Assembly: GCA_964447275.1 (NCBI GenBank)
Contig: CAYURI010000002.1
Location: 22,206 to 86,205, forward strand
Direction of reading: 5' to 3'
From: DAOSVX01 sp964447275
GTDB lineage: Bacteria; Bacillota_I; Bacilli_A; RF39; UBA660
DNA: 64,000 nt
The notes below the pieces were generated by a model. The model searched no databases, was not told the origin of the DNA, and saw only the letters and a list, made by a program, of their open reading frames with translations. A program made the translations under genes and the position numbers. Positions 1 through 7,089 of this stretch are shown here, piece by piece. How positions within the stretch are numbered: position 1 is the stretch's first letter; every line of letters begins with the position of its first letter.

Positions 1-1
1 T

Positions 2-286
2 ATTGAACCTGGTACTGATGTTTATGAAGGCATGATAGTTGGTGAATGCAATAGAGAAGATGATCTAGCAGTAAACGTTGTTAAAGGCAAACAATTAACT
101 AATACTAGAGCAGCTTTTAGTGATTCAACTGTTGTATTAAAAAGACCAAGAAAATTATCACTTGAATATTGTCTAGATTATATTAATCAAGATGAGTTAG
201 TTGAGGTTACTCCAGCAAGCATCAGAATGCGTAAAAGAATATTAGGTACTGAATTAAGGAAAAAATACGATAGCAAACAAAAATAG
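2..286 (+). CDS. typA: GTP-binding protein TypA/BipA, C-terminal part
   Basis: Only the last ~94 codons are in the window; the reading frame runs in from the left edge. The sequence matches the C-terminal domain of the ribosome-associated translational GTPase TypA/BipA: GMIVGE, the VNVVKGKQLTN stretch, and the VTPASIRMRKRIL segment close to the C-terminus are family hallmarks. TypA binds the 70S ribosome and helps 50S assembly and stress adaptation (family knowledge). The GTPase domain lies outside the window. A clear intrinsic terminator overlaps its stop. Confidence 0.95.
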   Translation: MEPGTDVYEGMIVGECNREDDLAVNVVKGKQLTNTRAAFSDSTVVLKRPRKLSLEYCLDYINQDELVEVTPASIRMRKRILGTELRKKYDSKQK

Positions 287-305
287 ACGAAAAAGTCTAT
301 TTTTT
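281..305 (+). terminator. Intrinsic terminator of typA
   Basis: An 8-bp stem (AAATAGAC with GTCTATTT), a 6-base loop and a T tract. It begins inside the last codons of typA. Confidence 0.85.
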
Positions 306-310
306 AGTGG

Positions 311-316
311 TATAAT
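311..316 (+). promoter_or_regulatory. -10 box for the XRE membrane regulator
   Basis: A perfect TATAAT just after the typA terminator, about 90 bases before the next start codon. I see no good -35 box, so confidence is moderate. Confidence 0.5.
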
Positions 317-323
317 ATAGAAA

Positions 324-368
324 AGCAACCATAAGTTTACAAAAAACAACCAAAAGTTGGTAGTTGCT
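324..368 (+). repeat. Imperfect inverted repeat in the XRE gene leader
   Basis: AGCAAC (324-329) can pair with GTTGCT (363-368), and an inner CCAA/TTGG hairpin lies at 350-360. It sits immediately downstream of the -10 box, where a self-regulating XRE protein could bind or where the RNA could fold. The role is inference. Confidence 0.35.
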
Positions 369-408
369 ATTTAAAATAAATTATAAAATTGTGGCGAGGT
401 GAAAGATT

Positions 409-1929
409 ATGGATTTTGGAAGTAAATTACAAAACTTAAGAAAAGAAAAGAAACTATCCCAAGAACAGCTTGCTGAGAAACTTAGTGTTTCAAGACAAGC
501 AGTATCAAAGTGGGAATCAAACCAATCTTATCCAGAAATGGAAAAATTAATTGAAATGACAAAAATATTTGGTTGTACATTAGATGATTTAACCAATAAT
601 GAAACAACATCAGAAAATATTAGTCAAGCTAAACAAAAAAATCCCGTAAACGATATTATTAATGATATTACAAGTATTATTAATAAATCTATTAATATGT
701 TTACTGATATGAAAGGAGATGACATATTTAAATTAATATTTGTCATGTTCTTAGTAGCAGTGGGTATAAGTATATTAAAATGGCCAATCGATGAATTCTA
801 CGAGTTATGTGTTAATATCTTTGTTAACTTTGGCTCTGTAGCCGAAAGAATATTATCAAGTATAGTTTACTTAATATTAAATGTTACTTATATATGTGGA
901 GGATTATTATTATTTTTCTATATATATAAAACCAAGTATTTAGATAAATATGATACTAATAAAAAAGAAGTAAAAGAAACTGTTGTAGAAGAAATTAAAA
1001 ATGAAGAAATTAAAGTAGAAAAAAAAGCAGAAGTGGTAGAACCTAAGAAAGATACTACTAAGAGTTGGACAATATTTAAAGTATTAGGCAAAATAGTTAT
1101 GTTTTTTGTAAAAATGATTGCTTTATTTATGTCTATCCCATTTATTTGTTCATTTATTATATTTACAACCATCTTAGTTGTCGCAGTATGGTTAATTATT
1201 AAAGGCGTTGTTATAATTGGTGTAATAGCTTTAATGTTATCATTCTTATTATTAATAGGTGTAGTATTAGAATTAATATTTGATTTAATATTATCAAGAA
1301 AACCAGCAGCCAAAAGAATATTTATTAACTTCATTTTAGGTTTATTCTTATTTGGAGCAAGTATAGGTATATTATCAATTGAAGTAACTGATTATAAATT
1401 TTATAATGAAATACCAGTAGGTTATAAAACCAAAATAATCACAGAAGAATTTGATTTTGATAAAGATTTATATATATCTGATTATAATATTGAATATGTT
1501 GAAGACAATACTTTAAAAGATACATTTAAAGTTGAAGTAGAATATTATGATGGCTTATCAAAACCTTATATTAGTTTAAATAATGATTATTTAAATATTT
1601 ATAGTGCTGATGATGAATGGAACTTTGATGTTGTTGATAACTTTATAATTAATTTAAAACATCATAAAATATATAATTATGCGTTATTAACAGATTATAA
1701 AATAAAAGTATATATATCAAAAACAAACTTAGATATAGTAAAAAACAATATTTATGAAGAAGAAGCTATAGAAGATAATTACGATTCAGAAATTACTTTC
1801 TATGAAGAAAAGATTGCTGAGTTGGAAACTGAAATAGATAATTTAAATAGTAACCAAGATGACAGATTAAATGAGTGCCAAGATAAATTAGCAGAATATC
1901 AACAAACTCTAGAAGATTTACTTAACTAA
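409..1929 (+). CDS. XRE-family regulator with multi-pass membrane region
   Basis: Residues 5-60 form a typical Cro/CI-type helix-turn-helix (LSQEQLAEKLSVSRQAVSKWE), so the N-terminus should bind DNA. Hydrophobic segments follow at about 105-125, 135-170, several between 222 and 297, and 304-325, separated by a charged Lys/Glu-rich linker (175-220). The C-terminus (330-506) is a predicted extracytoplasmic domain ending in a coiled coil (about 465-505). The layout suggests a membrane-anchored regulator that senses the envelope or an external signal. The ligand is unknown and I do not recognise the C-terminal domain. The start is set by GAGGTGA eight bases upstream. Confidence 0.8.
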   Translation: MDFGSKLQNLRKEKKLSQEQLAEKLSVSRQAVSKWESNQSYPEMEKLIEMTKIFGCTLDDLTNNETTSENISQAKQKNPVNDIINDITSIINKSINMFTDMKGDDIFKLIFVMFLVAVGISILKWPIDEFYELCVNIFVNFGSVAERILSSIVYLILNVTYICGGLLLFFYIYKTKYLDKYDTNKKEVKETVVEEIKNEEIKVEKKAEVVEPKKDTTKSWTIFKVLGKIVMFFVKMIALFMSIPFICSFIIFTTILVVAVWLIIKGVVIIGVIALMLSFLLLIGVVLELIFDLILSRKPAAKRIFINFILGLFLFGASIGILSIEVTDYKFYNEIPVGYKTKIITEEFDFDKDLYISDYNIEYVEDNTLKDTFKVEVEYYDGLSKPYISLNNDYLNIYSADDEWNFDVVDNFIINLKHHKIYNYALLTDYKIKVYISKTNLDIVKNNIYEEEAIEDNYDSEITFYEEKIAELETEIDNLNSNQDDRLNECQDKLAEYQQTLEDLLN

Positions 1930-1955
1930 AACACTTGAAACATAGTGTTTTTTTT
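1928..1955 (+). terminator. Intrinsic terminator after the XRE gene
   Basis: Stem AAAACACT/AGTGTTTT followed by a T run; it overlaps the stop codon region and the tRNA promoter. Confidence 0.85.
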
Positions 1956-1963
1956 GATATAAT
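1935..1963 (+). promoter_or_regulatory. Promoter of tRNA-His
   Basis: TTGAAA (1935-1940), 17-base spacer, TATAAT (1958-1963). It is embedded in the terminator of the preceding gene and lies 13 bases upstream of the tRNA. Confidence 0.8.
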
Positions 1964-1975
1964 CTCCTTACTTAT

Positions 1976-2052
1976 GGCGGCCATGGTGAAGTGGTTAACA
2001 CGCCAGGTTGTGGTCCTGGTATGCGTGGGTTCGATCCCCACTGGTCGCCCCA
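1976..2052 (+). tRNA. tRNA-His (anticodon GTG)
   Basis: A full cloverleaf can be folded by eye. Acceptor stem GCGGCCA/TGGTCGC, anticodon GTG flanked by TT and GT, T loop GTTCGATC, and an encoded CCA end (2050-2052). The extra G at -1 (1976), diagnostic of tRNA-His and needed by histidyl-tRNA synthetase, is encoded and faces the discriminator C. It is a single tRNA, not part of a cluster. Confidence 0.97.
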
Positions 2053-2062
2053 TTAAGAGAGT

Positions 2063-2099
2063 AAACGAACCATCCTATTGGAAGGTTCGTTTTCTTTTT
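2063..2099 (+). terminator. Intrinsic terminator of tRNA-His
   Basis: A 9-bp stem AAACGAACC/GGTTCGTTT followed by a T-rich tail, 11 bases after the CCA end. Confidence 0.9.
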
Positions 2100-2134
2100 A
2101 TAAAAAATGATATATAATTTAAGTGGGTGATAAT

Positions 2135-2521
2135 ATGAAATTGGCTTCCATTGTTATTGATTCTAATAATGCTGAAGACTTATCAGAATTTTATAGAAAA
2201 TTATTAGATTGGAACAAAAAAATTTATAGTCATGGCGAAGACGGTGAGTGGATTGCTTTGTCAAAAAGTGATGAAAGCACAACGCGCTTAGTTTTTCAAC
2301 AAATAGAAGGTTATGAAAAACCATCTTGGCCTGAAGAATCTGGCAAGCAGCAACAGATGTTACATTTAGATTTTTATTCTGATGATGTCGCTGATAGTGT
2401 TAAGCATGCAATTGCTTGTGGCGCAAAACTGGCTGAATATCAATCTGGAGACTGGCAAGTCTTAATAGATCCAGCAGGGCATCCTTTTTGTATAATTCCC
2501 ACAAGAATAAGAAAAGATTAA
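2135..2521 (+). CDS. VOC-superfamily (glyoxalase-like) protein
   Basis: A 128-residue protein with the vicinal-oxygen-chelate fold pattern: an N-terminal beta-alpha unit (LASIVIDSNNAEDLSEFYRKLL), a central HLDFYSDD segment and a C-terminal DPAGHPFCIIP motif typical of the Glyoxalase_6/bleomycin-resistance-like group. These proteins bind a metal or small ligand and act as dioxygenase, isomerase or drug-binding proteins; the substrate cannot be told. The ATG at 2135 is chosen over an in-frame GTG at 2123 because GGTGA lies five bases before it. A TATAAT is at 2113-2118. Monocistronic. Confidence 0.8.
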   Translation: MKLASIVIDSNNAEDLSEFYRKLLDWNKKIYSHGEDGEWIALSKSDESTTRLVFQQIEGYEKPSWPEESGKQQQMLHLDFYSDDVADSVKHAIACGAKLAEYQSGDWQVLIDPAGHPFCIIPTRIRKD

Positions 2522-2614
2522 ACACCAAACATTTGCCTTTATCGCTAAAATATAATATATTATTCTTATGAATCAAATGTTAATTTTTAATTAGATGTAT
2601 TTGAAGGGATCTTT

Positions 2615-3430
2615 ATGATAGATAGAAGTAAAATATGGAAACAAAAAATTATAACACCGACTGAAGAGCAAGCCACAATGGAAGAAGTATTTATTACTCG
2701 AGCTGTCGAAGAAACTGAAGCCTGTTTAGAAAGCTATTTAAGCTTACCTTCATCTATGGGTGGGCATTATATAAACTCGGATTTATTTAAAGAAGTGTTT
2801 CCTGAATATCGAGAAAATGTGGAAACAAGAAGAAAATATGCTGAGGTTGTACATAATTCAGCAGCAGTCTTAGCAAATGAAATGTTTATTAGAAATGCTA
2901 GAGATGAAAAAGTTAAAGAATGTATTTTTTTAACAGGAGTCCCAGGAGCGGGGAAAACATTTTTTATTCAATCATTATATCTTTCTGGGCAAGTACCTGA
3001 AGATGTAATGATTTATGAAGGCGATATAACAAACGAAACTATTAAAGAAAAAATAAGACTTGTTATCGAGAATAACAAAAGGGTGCATATTATAGTAATT
3101 AATCCGACATTGGAATTAGCTATGAGTAATGCTATAAATAGAGCTCTAGAAATAGGTCGAGGAGCAAGTTGCGCTACAATTGCAAGAATAATGAGCTCTT
3201 TACCAATGGCACTTGATGATATTATAAGAATGTGTAATGGTAATTTAAGCTTAGGCATATATAATAAGACGGCAAATGATGTTATTGAGTTTTTTGTTGG
3301 TTTTGATAATTTGTACTTATTAGAGTGTGGCACTTATGACGAAATAAAAGAAAGACTAGAGGCTATAAGATTAGAAATACTTAAAAAAAAAAGGAGAGTG
3401 ATGGCTTATCAAACCGAATGTGTTAGTTGA
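2615..3430 (+). CDS. Zeta-toxin-like P-loop protein
   Basis: A 271-residue cytosolic protein with a Walker A motif GVPGAGKT at about residues 110-117 and an upstream HYINSDLFKEVFPEY stretch of the kind seen in zeta-toxin-family proteins. Zeta toxins phosphorylate UDP-N-acetylglucosamine or related substrates and are neutralised by an epsilon antitoxin (family knowledge). No epsilon-like gene precedes it; the following small genes are the only antitoxin candidates. It could instead be a housekeeping P-loop kinase of unknown substrate. The weak AAGGGATC upstream of the start supports 2615. Confidence 0.6.
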   Translation: MIDRSKIWKQKIITPTEEQATMEEVFITRAVEETEACLESYLSLPSSMGGHYINSDLFKEVFPEYRENVETRRKYAEVVHNSAAVLANEMFIRNARDEKVKECIFLTGVPGAGKTFFIQSLYLSGQVPEDVMIYEGDITNETIKEKIRLVIENNKRVHIIVINPTLELAMSNAINRALEIGRGASCATIARIMSSLPMALDDIIRMCNGNLSLGIYNKTANDVIEFFVGFDNLYLLECGTYDEIKERLEAIRLEILKKKRRVMAYQTECVS

Positions 3431-3521
3431 AAATTTAATGAAATCAGGAGCAAAAATAGCAAAAATCGCCGCCATAAATAAAAAAATATTAGCGAGTATA
3501 AAGACTTTAGCAAATTTTTAA
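3401..3521 (+). pseudogene. Small gene (about 40 codons) broken by a frameshift
   Basis: A strong GGAGAG site (3393-3398) precedes an ATG at 3401, but that frame (also the zeta-like gene's own last ten codons) stops at 3430. One frame over, an open stretch continues to a TAA at 3519 and would encode KPNVLVENLMKSGAKIAKIA followed by INKKILASIKTLANF. Removing one base near 3410 would restore a roughly 40-residue basic protein beginning MAYKPN. I read this as a small gene inactivated by a one-base insertion. A sequencing error is the alternative, as is a slightly different C-terminus for the zeta-like protein. Confidence 0.45.
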
Positions 3522-3544
3522 AAAAGGGAGGGCACAAAGAAATA

Positions 3545-3961
3545 ATGACAAATATAAACAAAATTATCAATGAAAAAAAAGAATATAAAATTAGAATAAG
3601 TGATTACGAGGAATATATAAAAATAAATGGTATAAAACGAGCCAAATGTCCCCAAGCATTGGAAGTTAGAGATAAAACAGCAATTTATTATATCATTGAA
3701 CAAAATGGAGATTTTGTTGATGACTTTTGTATATTTATTGCTGAAAATTGGATAACGTTAGATGAAAGATTATATTTAGATGATCAAATTACAAAAAGTG
3801 TCATTGATTTTATTAAAAATGATTTTAAATATATTATATTTTATATCCCAGAAAGAGATGAAGACCTTTTAGAGGCAATAAAAAATAAATATTCGAATTT
3901 AGAGGTAACTGAAACTAAACAAGGTGAATATAAATTTTATAAAGTAAAAATGTTATTATAG
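3545..3961 (+). CDS. Hypothetical protein, 138 aa
   Basis: I do not recognise this protein. It is soluble, charged and AT-biased like its neighbours, with no signal peptide or membrane segment. The second half alternates strands and helices (YIIFYIPERDEDLLEAIKNKY), loosely like a GNAT or small alpha/beta domain, but no catalytic motif is visible. A GGGAGG lies about 14 bases upstream of the ATG, which is long spacing. It follows the zeta-like gene and the broken small gene in the same direction and is closed by a terminator, so the three may once have formed one transcription unit. Confidence 0.55.
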   Translation: MTNINKIINEKKEYKIRISDYEEYIKINGIKRAKCPQALEVRDKTAIYYIIEQNGDFVDDFCIFIAENWITLDERLYLDDQITKSVIDFIKNDFKYIIFYIPERDEDLLEAIKNKYSNLEVTETKQGEYKFYKVKMLL

Positions 3962-3965
3962 TGAT

Positions 3966-3995
3966 AAAAAGGATTAATATTTTAATTCTTTTTTT
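3966..3995 (+). terminator. Intrinsic terminator
   Basis: Stem AAAGGATTAA/TTAATTCTTT with a short loop and a T run, just after the stop of the 138-aa gene. Confidence 0.75.
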
Positions 3996-4024
3996 ATTAT
4001 GTTAAAATAAAAATAGAGGTATTT

Positions 4025-4501
4025 ATGAATAATATTAGAGTTAGGGCAATTATATTTATAGAAAATGGAATCATATTAATACATAGAAAAAGAGAGGTTA
4101 ATGGAGAAATAAAGGAATATTATCCATTACCAGGTGGCGGTATAGAAGATGGGGAACCCTTAGAAGAAGCTTTATACTGAGAAATAAAGGAAGAATTAGG
4201 AATTGTTGTTAAAATCAACAAACAAATATATAAGATAATTGACGATACCTCAGTTCAACATATTTTCCTTTGTGATTATATAAGTGGTGAAATTGGTACT
4301 GGAATAGGACCAGAGTTTAATAGTTCAGAATATCAAAAAAGAGGAAAATACATGCCAGAAATTATAAATACAAAAGATTTAAAAAATACAAATATGGTTC
4401 CTACAGAATTAAAAGAACAATTCTTAAAAGATCTTGATAATAATTTAATCAAAAACACTAATTATCAAGAAATAAAGATTATAAATACAATTGCAATGTA
4501 A
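4025..4501 (+). pseudogene. Nudix hydrolase with in-frame TGA in the catalytic box
   Basis: The frame from ATG 4025 reads MNNIRVRAIIFIENG and then PLPGGGIEDGEPLEEALY, a TGA at 4178-4180, then EIKEELGIVV, and stays open to TAA at 4499. The TGA stands exactly where the Nudix box GX5EX7REUXEEXGU requires arginine, so CGA to TGA is the simplest explanation. Nudix enzymes hydrolyse nucleoside-diphosphate derivatives. The rest (158 codons in all) is intact, which suggests a recent mutation. TGA is a normal stop elsewhere in the window, so recoding is unlikely. The extended -10 TGTTAAAAT at 4000-4008 would drive it. Confidence 0.85.
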
Positions 4502-4515
4502 TAAAAGGAGTACAC

Positions 4516-4854
4516 ATGAATATAAATATTAGTAAAGTAAAAATAATAACAACATCACCAGTAGAAAATGTTGATGAAATATTAAAAGTATTAGGAGATG
4601 CTGGCGCTGGTATAATAGGGAATTATAATTACTGTAGTATGCAAACCAACTCTATTGGAACATTTATGGGTAATGATAATTTTAATCCTTATATTGGTGA
4701 AAAAAATAAACTAGAAAAAGTAAAAGAAATAAAGATTGAGATGCAATGCGATATAGATAAAGTAAAAGCAGTATTAAAAAAATTAAGAGAAATACATCCA
4801 TATGAAGAACCGGCTATTGATATTATTCCTTTAATTGATGAAAAAGAATTATAA
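4516..4854 (+). CDS. Stand-alone NIF3/YqfO-type (CutA-like) domain protein
   Basis: The 112 residues match the small domain inserted in NIF3/YqfO proteins: EILKVLGDAGAGIIGNYNYC, an S-I-GTF motif, NPYIGEKNKLEKVKEIKIE and the terminal HPYEEPAIDIIPL. This domain has a CutA/PII-like ferredoxin fold. As a separate protein of about this length it occurs in many bacteria, with unknown role. The start has AAAGGAG eight bases upstream. It begins 15 bases after the broken Nudix gene, so the two were probably co-transcribed. Confidence 0.85.
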   Translation: MNINISKVKIITTSPVENVDEILKVLGDAGAGIIGNYNYCSMQTNSIGTFMGNDNFNPYIGEKNKLEKVKEIKIEMQCDIDKVKAVLKKLREIHPYEEPAIDIIPLIDEKEL

Positions 4855-4901
4855 TAAGGGTCTTATAGAAATATAAATCCCTGTAAACCCTTAAAAAGTG
4901 C

Positions 4902-4907
4902 TATAAT
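4902..4907 (+). promoter_or_regulatory. -10 box for the CarD-like gene
   Basis: TATAAT about 118 bases before the start codon, leaving an unusually long leader. No convincing -35. Confidence 0.5.
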
Positions 4908-4927
4908 ATAAGAATAATTAATAGTTA

Positions 4928-4947
4928 TTTAATATCATGATATTAAA
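4928..4947 (+). promoter_or_regulatory. 20-bp perfect palindrome, possible operator
   Basis: TTTAATATCATGATATTAAA equals its own reverse complement. It lies about 15-35 bases downstream of the predicted transcription start of the CarD-like gene, a typical repressor roadblock position. The binding protein is unknown. Confidence 0.45.
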
Positions 4948-4978
4948 AATGAAGTTTATTTTATTTAATTTATAAATA

Positions 4979-5022
4979 ATAATCCTTCAAATAGCTGTTT
5001 TTATAAAACAGAAGGGGATTAT
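4979..5022 (+). promoter_or_regulatory. Leader hairpin covering the CarD ribosome binding site
   Basis: ATAATCCTTC (4979-4988) pairs with GAAGGGGATTAT (5011-5022, two bulged bases), enclosing a second perfect hairpin CTGTTTT/AAAACAG (4995-5011). The outer stem occludes the AAGGGG Shine-Dalgarno at 5012-5017, so translation could be gated by RNA folding. Confidence 0.55.
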
Positions 5023-5025
5023 AAA

Positions 5026-5502
5026 ATGTATAAAGAAAGTAATATAATTGTTTATAAAAGAGATATATGTAAAATTGTTGAAATAAAGAAAAAATTTATT
5101 AATGAAACGGATTATTATATTTTAGAGCCGGTTTTTGATCCGTCACTATGTATTTCTATACCTACTAACAATAAAGATTTAAGGGATTTAGCTAATCTTG
5201 GCGAAATAAACAAGTTTATTAAAATGATTCCTAATCTTAATGTTATTGAAGCTGATAGTTATTCAATTGAAAAAGAATACAAGAAATTAATTAATTCAAA
5301 TAAAATAGAAGACTTGATGACCATAATTAAAACAGTATATTCTCGAAATCAAGTTCATTTAGATAATAAAAAGAAAATCAGTGATAAAGATAGTCAATAT
5401 TATGAAAAAGCTGAAAAATATTTGTGCCAAGAATTTTCTATAGCACTAAATAAAACATATAAAGATACAATTAAATATATCGAAGATTTATTTATAAAAT
5501 AA
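5026..5502 (+). CDS. CarD/CdnL-family transcription regulator
   Basis: 158 residues. The N-terminal part (5-75) resembles the CarD/TRCF RNA-polymerase-interacting Tudor-like domain: VYKRDICKIVEI, YYILEPVFDP, ISIPTNN and LRDL. The helical C-terminal part (80-158) has the usual KKLINSNKIEDLMTIIKTVY and YYEKAEKYLCQEFSIAL pattern. CarD proteins bind the RNA polymerase beta subunit and stabilise open promoter complexes, notably at rRNA promoters (family knowledge). It is monocistronic, with a long leader carrying a palindrome and an RBS-occluding hairpin, and is closed by a terminator, so expression looks tightly controlled. Confidence 0.8.
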   Translation: MYKESNIIVYKRDICKIVEIKKKFINETDYYILEPVFDPSLCISIPTNNKDLRDLANLGEINKFIKMIPNLNVIEADSYSIEKEYKKLINSNKIEDLMTIIKTVYSRNQVHLDNKKKISDKDSQYYEKAEKYLCQEFSIALNKTYKDTIKYIEDLFIK

Positions 5503-5527
5503 ATGATTATTAATAGTAATCATTTTT
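5501..5527 (+). terminator. Intrinsic terminator after the CarD gene
   Basis: Stem AAATGATTA/TAATCATTT plus T run, immediately after the stop codon. Confidence 0.85.
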
Positions 5528-5559
5528 TTATTATAGTATAATTATTTTAGGAGATAGTT

Positions 5560-6159
5560 ATGATAAAAACTTTAGAAAAATTAAAAGATGACGCTAAAAT
5601 TATAAATGATGATGATTTTAATAAAATATTTGATGATACTTGGAATGGTACTAAAAAAGATTTTTATAAGTTAGAAACATCACAAGTTTACGCTTGTGAT
5701 ATGGACTCTAATTATCAAGATTATCTAAATGGGAATTATAATAATTTAACCAATATATTTAAAAACTTTTATCAGGATTGGGGTTTAATGTTAAAAAAGA
5801 GTAATATTAAAATGAAAAGATTACATTTAATAGATGTTCCTTTGTCAGATTACCTTAATTATGAGATGTATTTTTATTTAATAAATGAAAATGCTGGTGA
5901 AAAAATAAGATGTTTAAGTTTTGATAAAATAAAAGAAAGAAAAATGGATGATTTTATTATTTTTGATAAAGATAAAATAATTATTAATGAACATAATATA
6001 AATGGTGAACTAGTAAAAAGCTATTATAGTGAAAATAAATATTTAATTAATATTTTATTATGTGAATTTAAGATATTGTATAAAAAGGGCAAAGATTATA
6101 AAACATATGCTAATTTTAATAGCGATGTATTAAAATTAATGGAGGGTATTTATGAATAA
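5560..6159 (+). CDS. DUF6879-like protein
   Basis: 199 residues, soluble. The pattern KKDFYKLETSQVYACD, then RLHLIDVPLSDYLNYEMYFY, GEKIRCLSF and DDFIIFDKDKIII resembles DUF6879-type proteins, best known from actinobacteria and without a defined activity. A promoter -10 TATAAT is at 5537-5542 and AGGAGA lies before the ATG. Its last eight bases overlap the next gene, so the two are translationally coupled. I do not know what reaction or partner links them. Confidence 0.6.
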   Translation: MIKTLEKLKDDAKIINDDDFNKIFDDTWNGTKKDFYKLETSQVYACDMDSNYQDYLNGNYNNLTNIFKNFYQDWGLMLKKSNIKMKRLHLIDVPLSDYLNYEMYFYLINENAGEKIRCLSFDKIKERKMDDFIIFDKDKIIINEHNINGELVKSYYSENKYLINILLCEFKILYKKGKDYKTYANFNSDVLKLMEGIYE

Positions 6160-7054
6160 ATTAATTGTTATAGAAGTAGGATCTACAGTTACTAAAGCTT
6201 TCTTATTTGAAGAAGACAATACTACAGAATTGCTTAAAGAACTTGTTGAGTTTAAAAAACATTATGTTGATTATCATAAAATATTAGAAGAAGATGAAAC
6301 CAAGTTATTTAATTATATAAATAAGTTGAAAGAAATAACTGAAAATATCTATGTTTATGGAACAAGTATATTTAGAAATATATCTAATGAAGAACTAGAA
6401 GAATTTTTGAAACATTTAAAAGCAAGTACGGAATTAACATTAACAGTAGCTAGTGCAGATGATGAAGAAAGATATACAATAAATGGGGTAATAGCTAATA
6501 TTGATACAACTAAACCAATTGTTATTTTAATTGGTGGTGGTGGTTCTAATGAAATAGCAGTCGTAAAAGATAAAGAAGTTATAGAACGCTTACATATTAA
6601 TATGGGAGCAGTAGATATAACAGCTTCTTATCCAGATTTAGCAAGTGATAGAACAACGATTGATGTTGGTAAAGTGATTAAAGAATTAGAAACTAAATTA
6701 GCAGATTTAAAAACTGAAGTTGATGTTTTAGTTTTAGCAGGGAGCTCTAATAAATTTTTTAGAGAAACAGTTGGTTATCATTTTACTGAAGATGTTCCAT
6801 TTAATTATGATAAAAAAGAAATGGTTATTATGACTAAAGAAGGCTTTGACAAAGATGATAATGATTACCATTATAATAAATCGTTAGAAGAAATGAAAAA
6901 ATATACTCCTGATATGCCTAATTGGTGGGTACCATCAAGAGCTTTAATAGCATTTGCTAATGCTGTATCTAATAGATGTAAAGCTAAATATATAGCAGCG
7001 TCTAATATTGGCATGACTTATGGCATTGCTGAAGAAAAAAGAAGCAACAATTAA
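6152..7054 (+). CDS. Ppx/GppA-like ASKHA phosphatase family protein
   Basis: 300 residues. The first phosphate loop VIEVGSTVTKAFLF (about 5-18), the YGTSIFRNI motif near 68-76 and the second loop VILIGGGGSNEIAVV (about 121-135) match the actin-like ATPase fold of exopolyphosphatase/guanosine pentaphosphatase proteins. It is shorter than canonical Ppx (about 500 aa) and lacks the C-terminal HD domain. Its substrate may be polyphosphate or another phosphoanhydride. A paralogue lies at 11916-12815. It overlaps the DUF6879-like gene by eight bases, implying a two-gene operon. Confidence 0.7.
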   Translation: MNKLIVIEVGSTVTKAFLFEEDNTTELLKELVEFKKHYVDYHKILEEDETKLFNYINKLKEITENIYVYGTSIFRNISNEELEEFLKHLKASTELTLTVASADDEERYTINGVIANIDTTKPIVILIGGGGSNEIAVVKDKEVIERLHINMGAVDITASYPDLASDRTTIDVGKVIKELETKLADLKTEVDVLVLAGSSNKFFRETVGYHFTEDVPFNYDKKEMVIMTKEGFDKDDNDYHYNKSLEEMKKYTPDMPNWWVPSRALIAFANAVSNRCKAKYIAASNIGMTYGIAEEKRSNN

Positions 7055-7089
7055 AATATATAGTATAATATTTTTGTTGGGAGACATTT

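Noticed and set aside
918..1334. Minus-strand frame of 138 codons inside the XRE membrane gene
   Set aside because: It is an antisense shadow of the hydrophobic region; no RBS and low-complexity Ile/Thr/Asn composition. The same reasoning removes the other antisense frames, e.g. 3013-3333, 33915-34400 and 50239-50568.
1935..2117. 60-residue plus-strand open frame across the tRNA
   Set aside because: It coincides with tRNA-His and its terminator and has no ribosome binding site.
4178..4180. TGA read as tryptophan or selenocysteine in the Nudix gene
   Set aside because: TGA ends several intact genes in the window (for example near 3430, 21574, 52307), tryptophan is written TGG, the position demands Arg, and no SECIS-like hairpin was noticed.
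4856..4892. AAGGGT...ACCCTT as terminator after the NIF3-like gene
   Set aside because: Only six base pairs with a 25-base loop and no T run.
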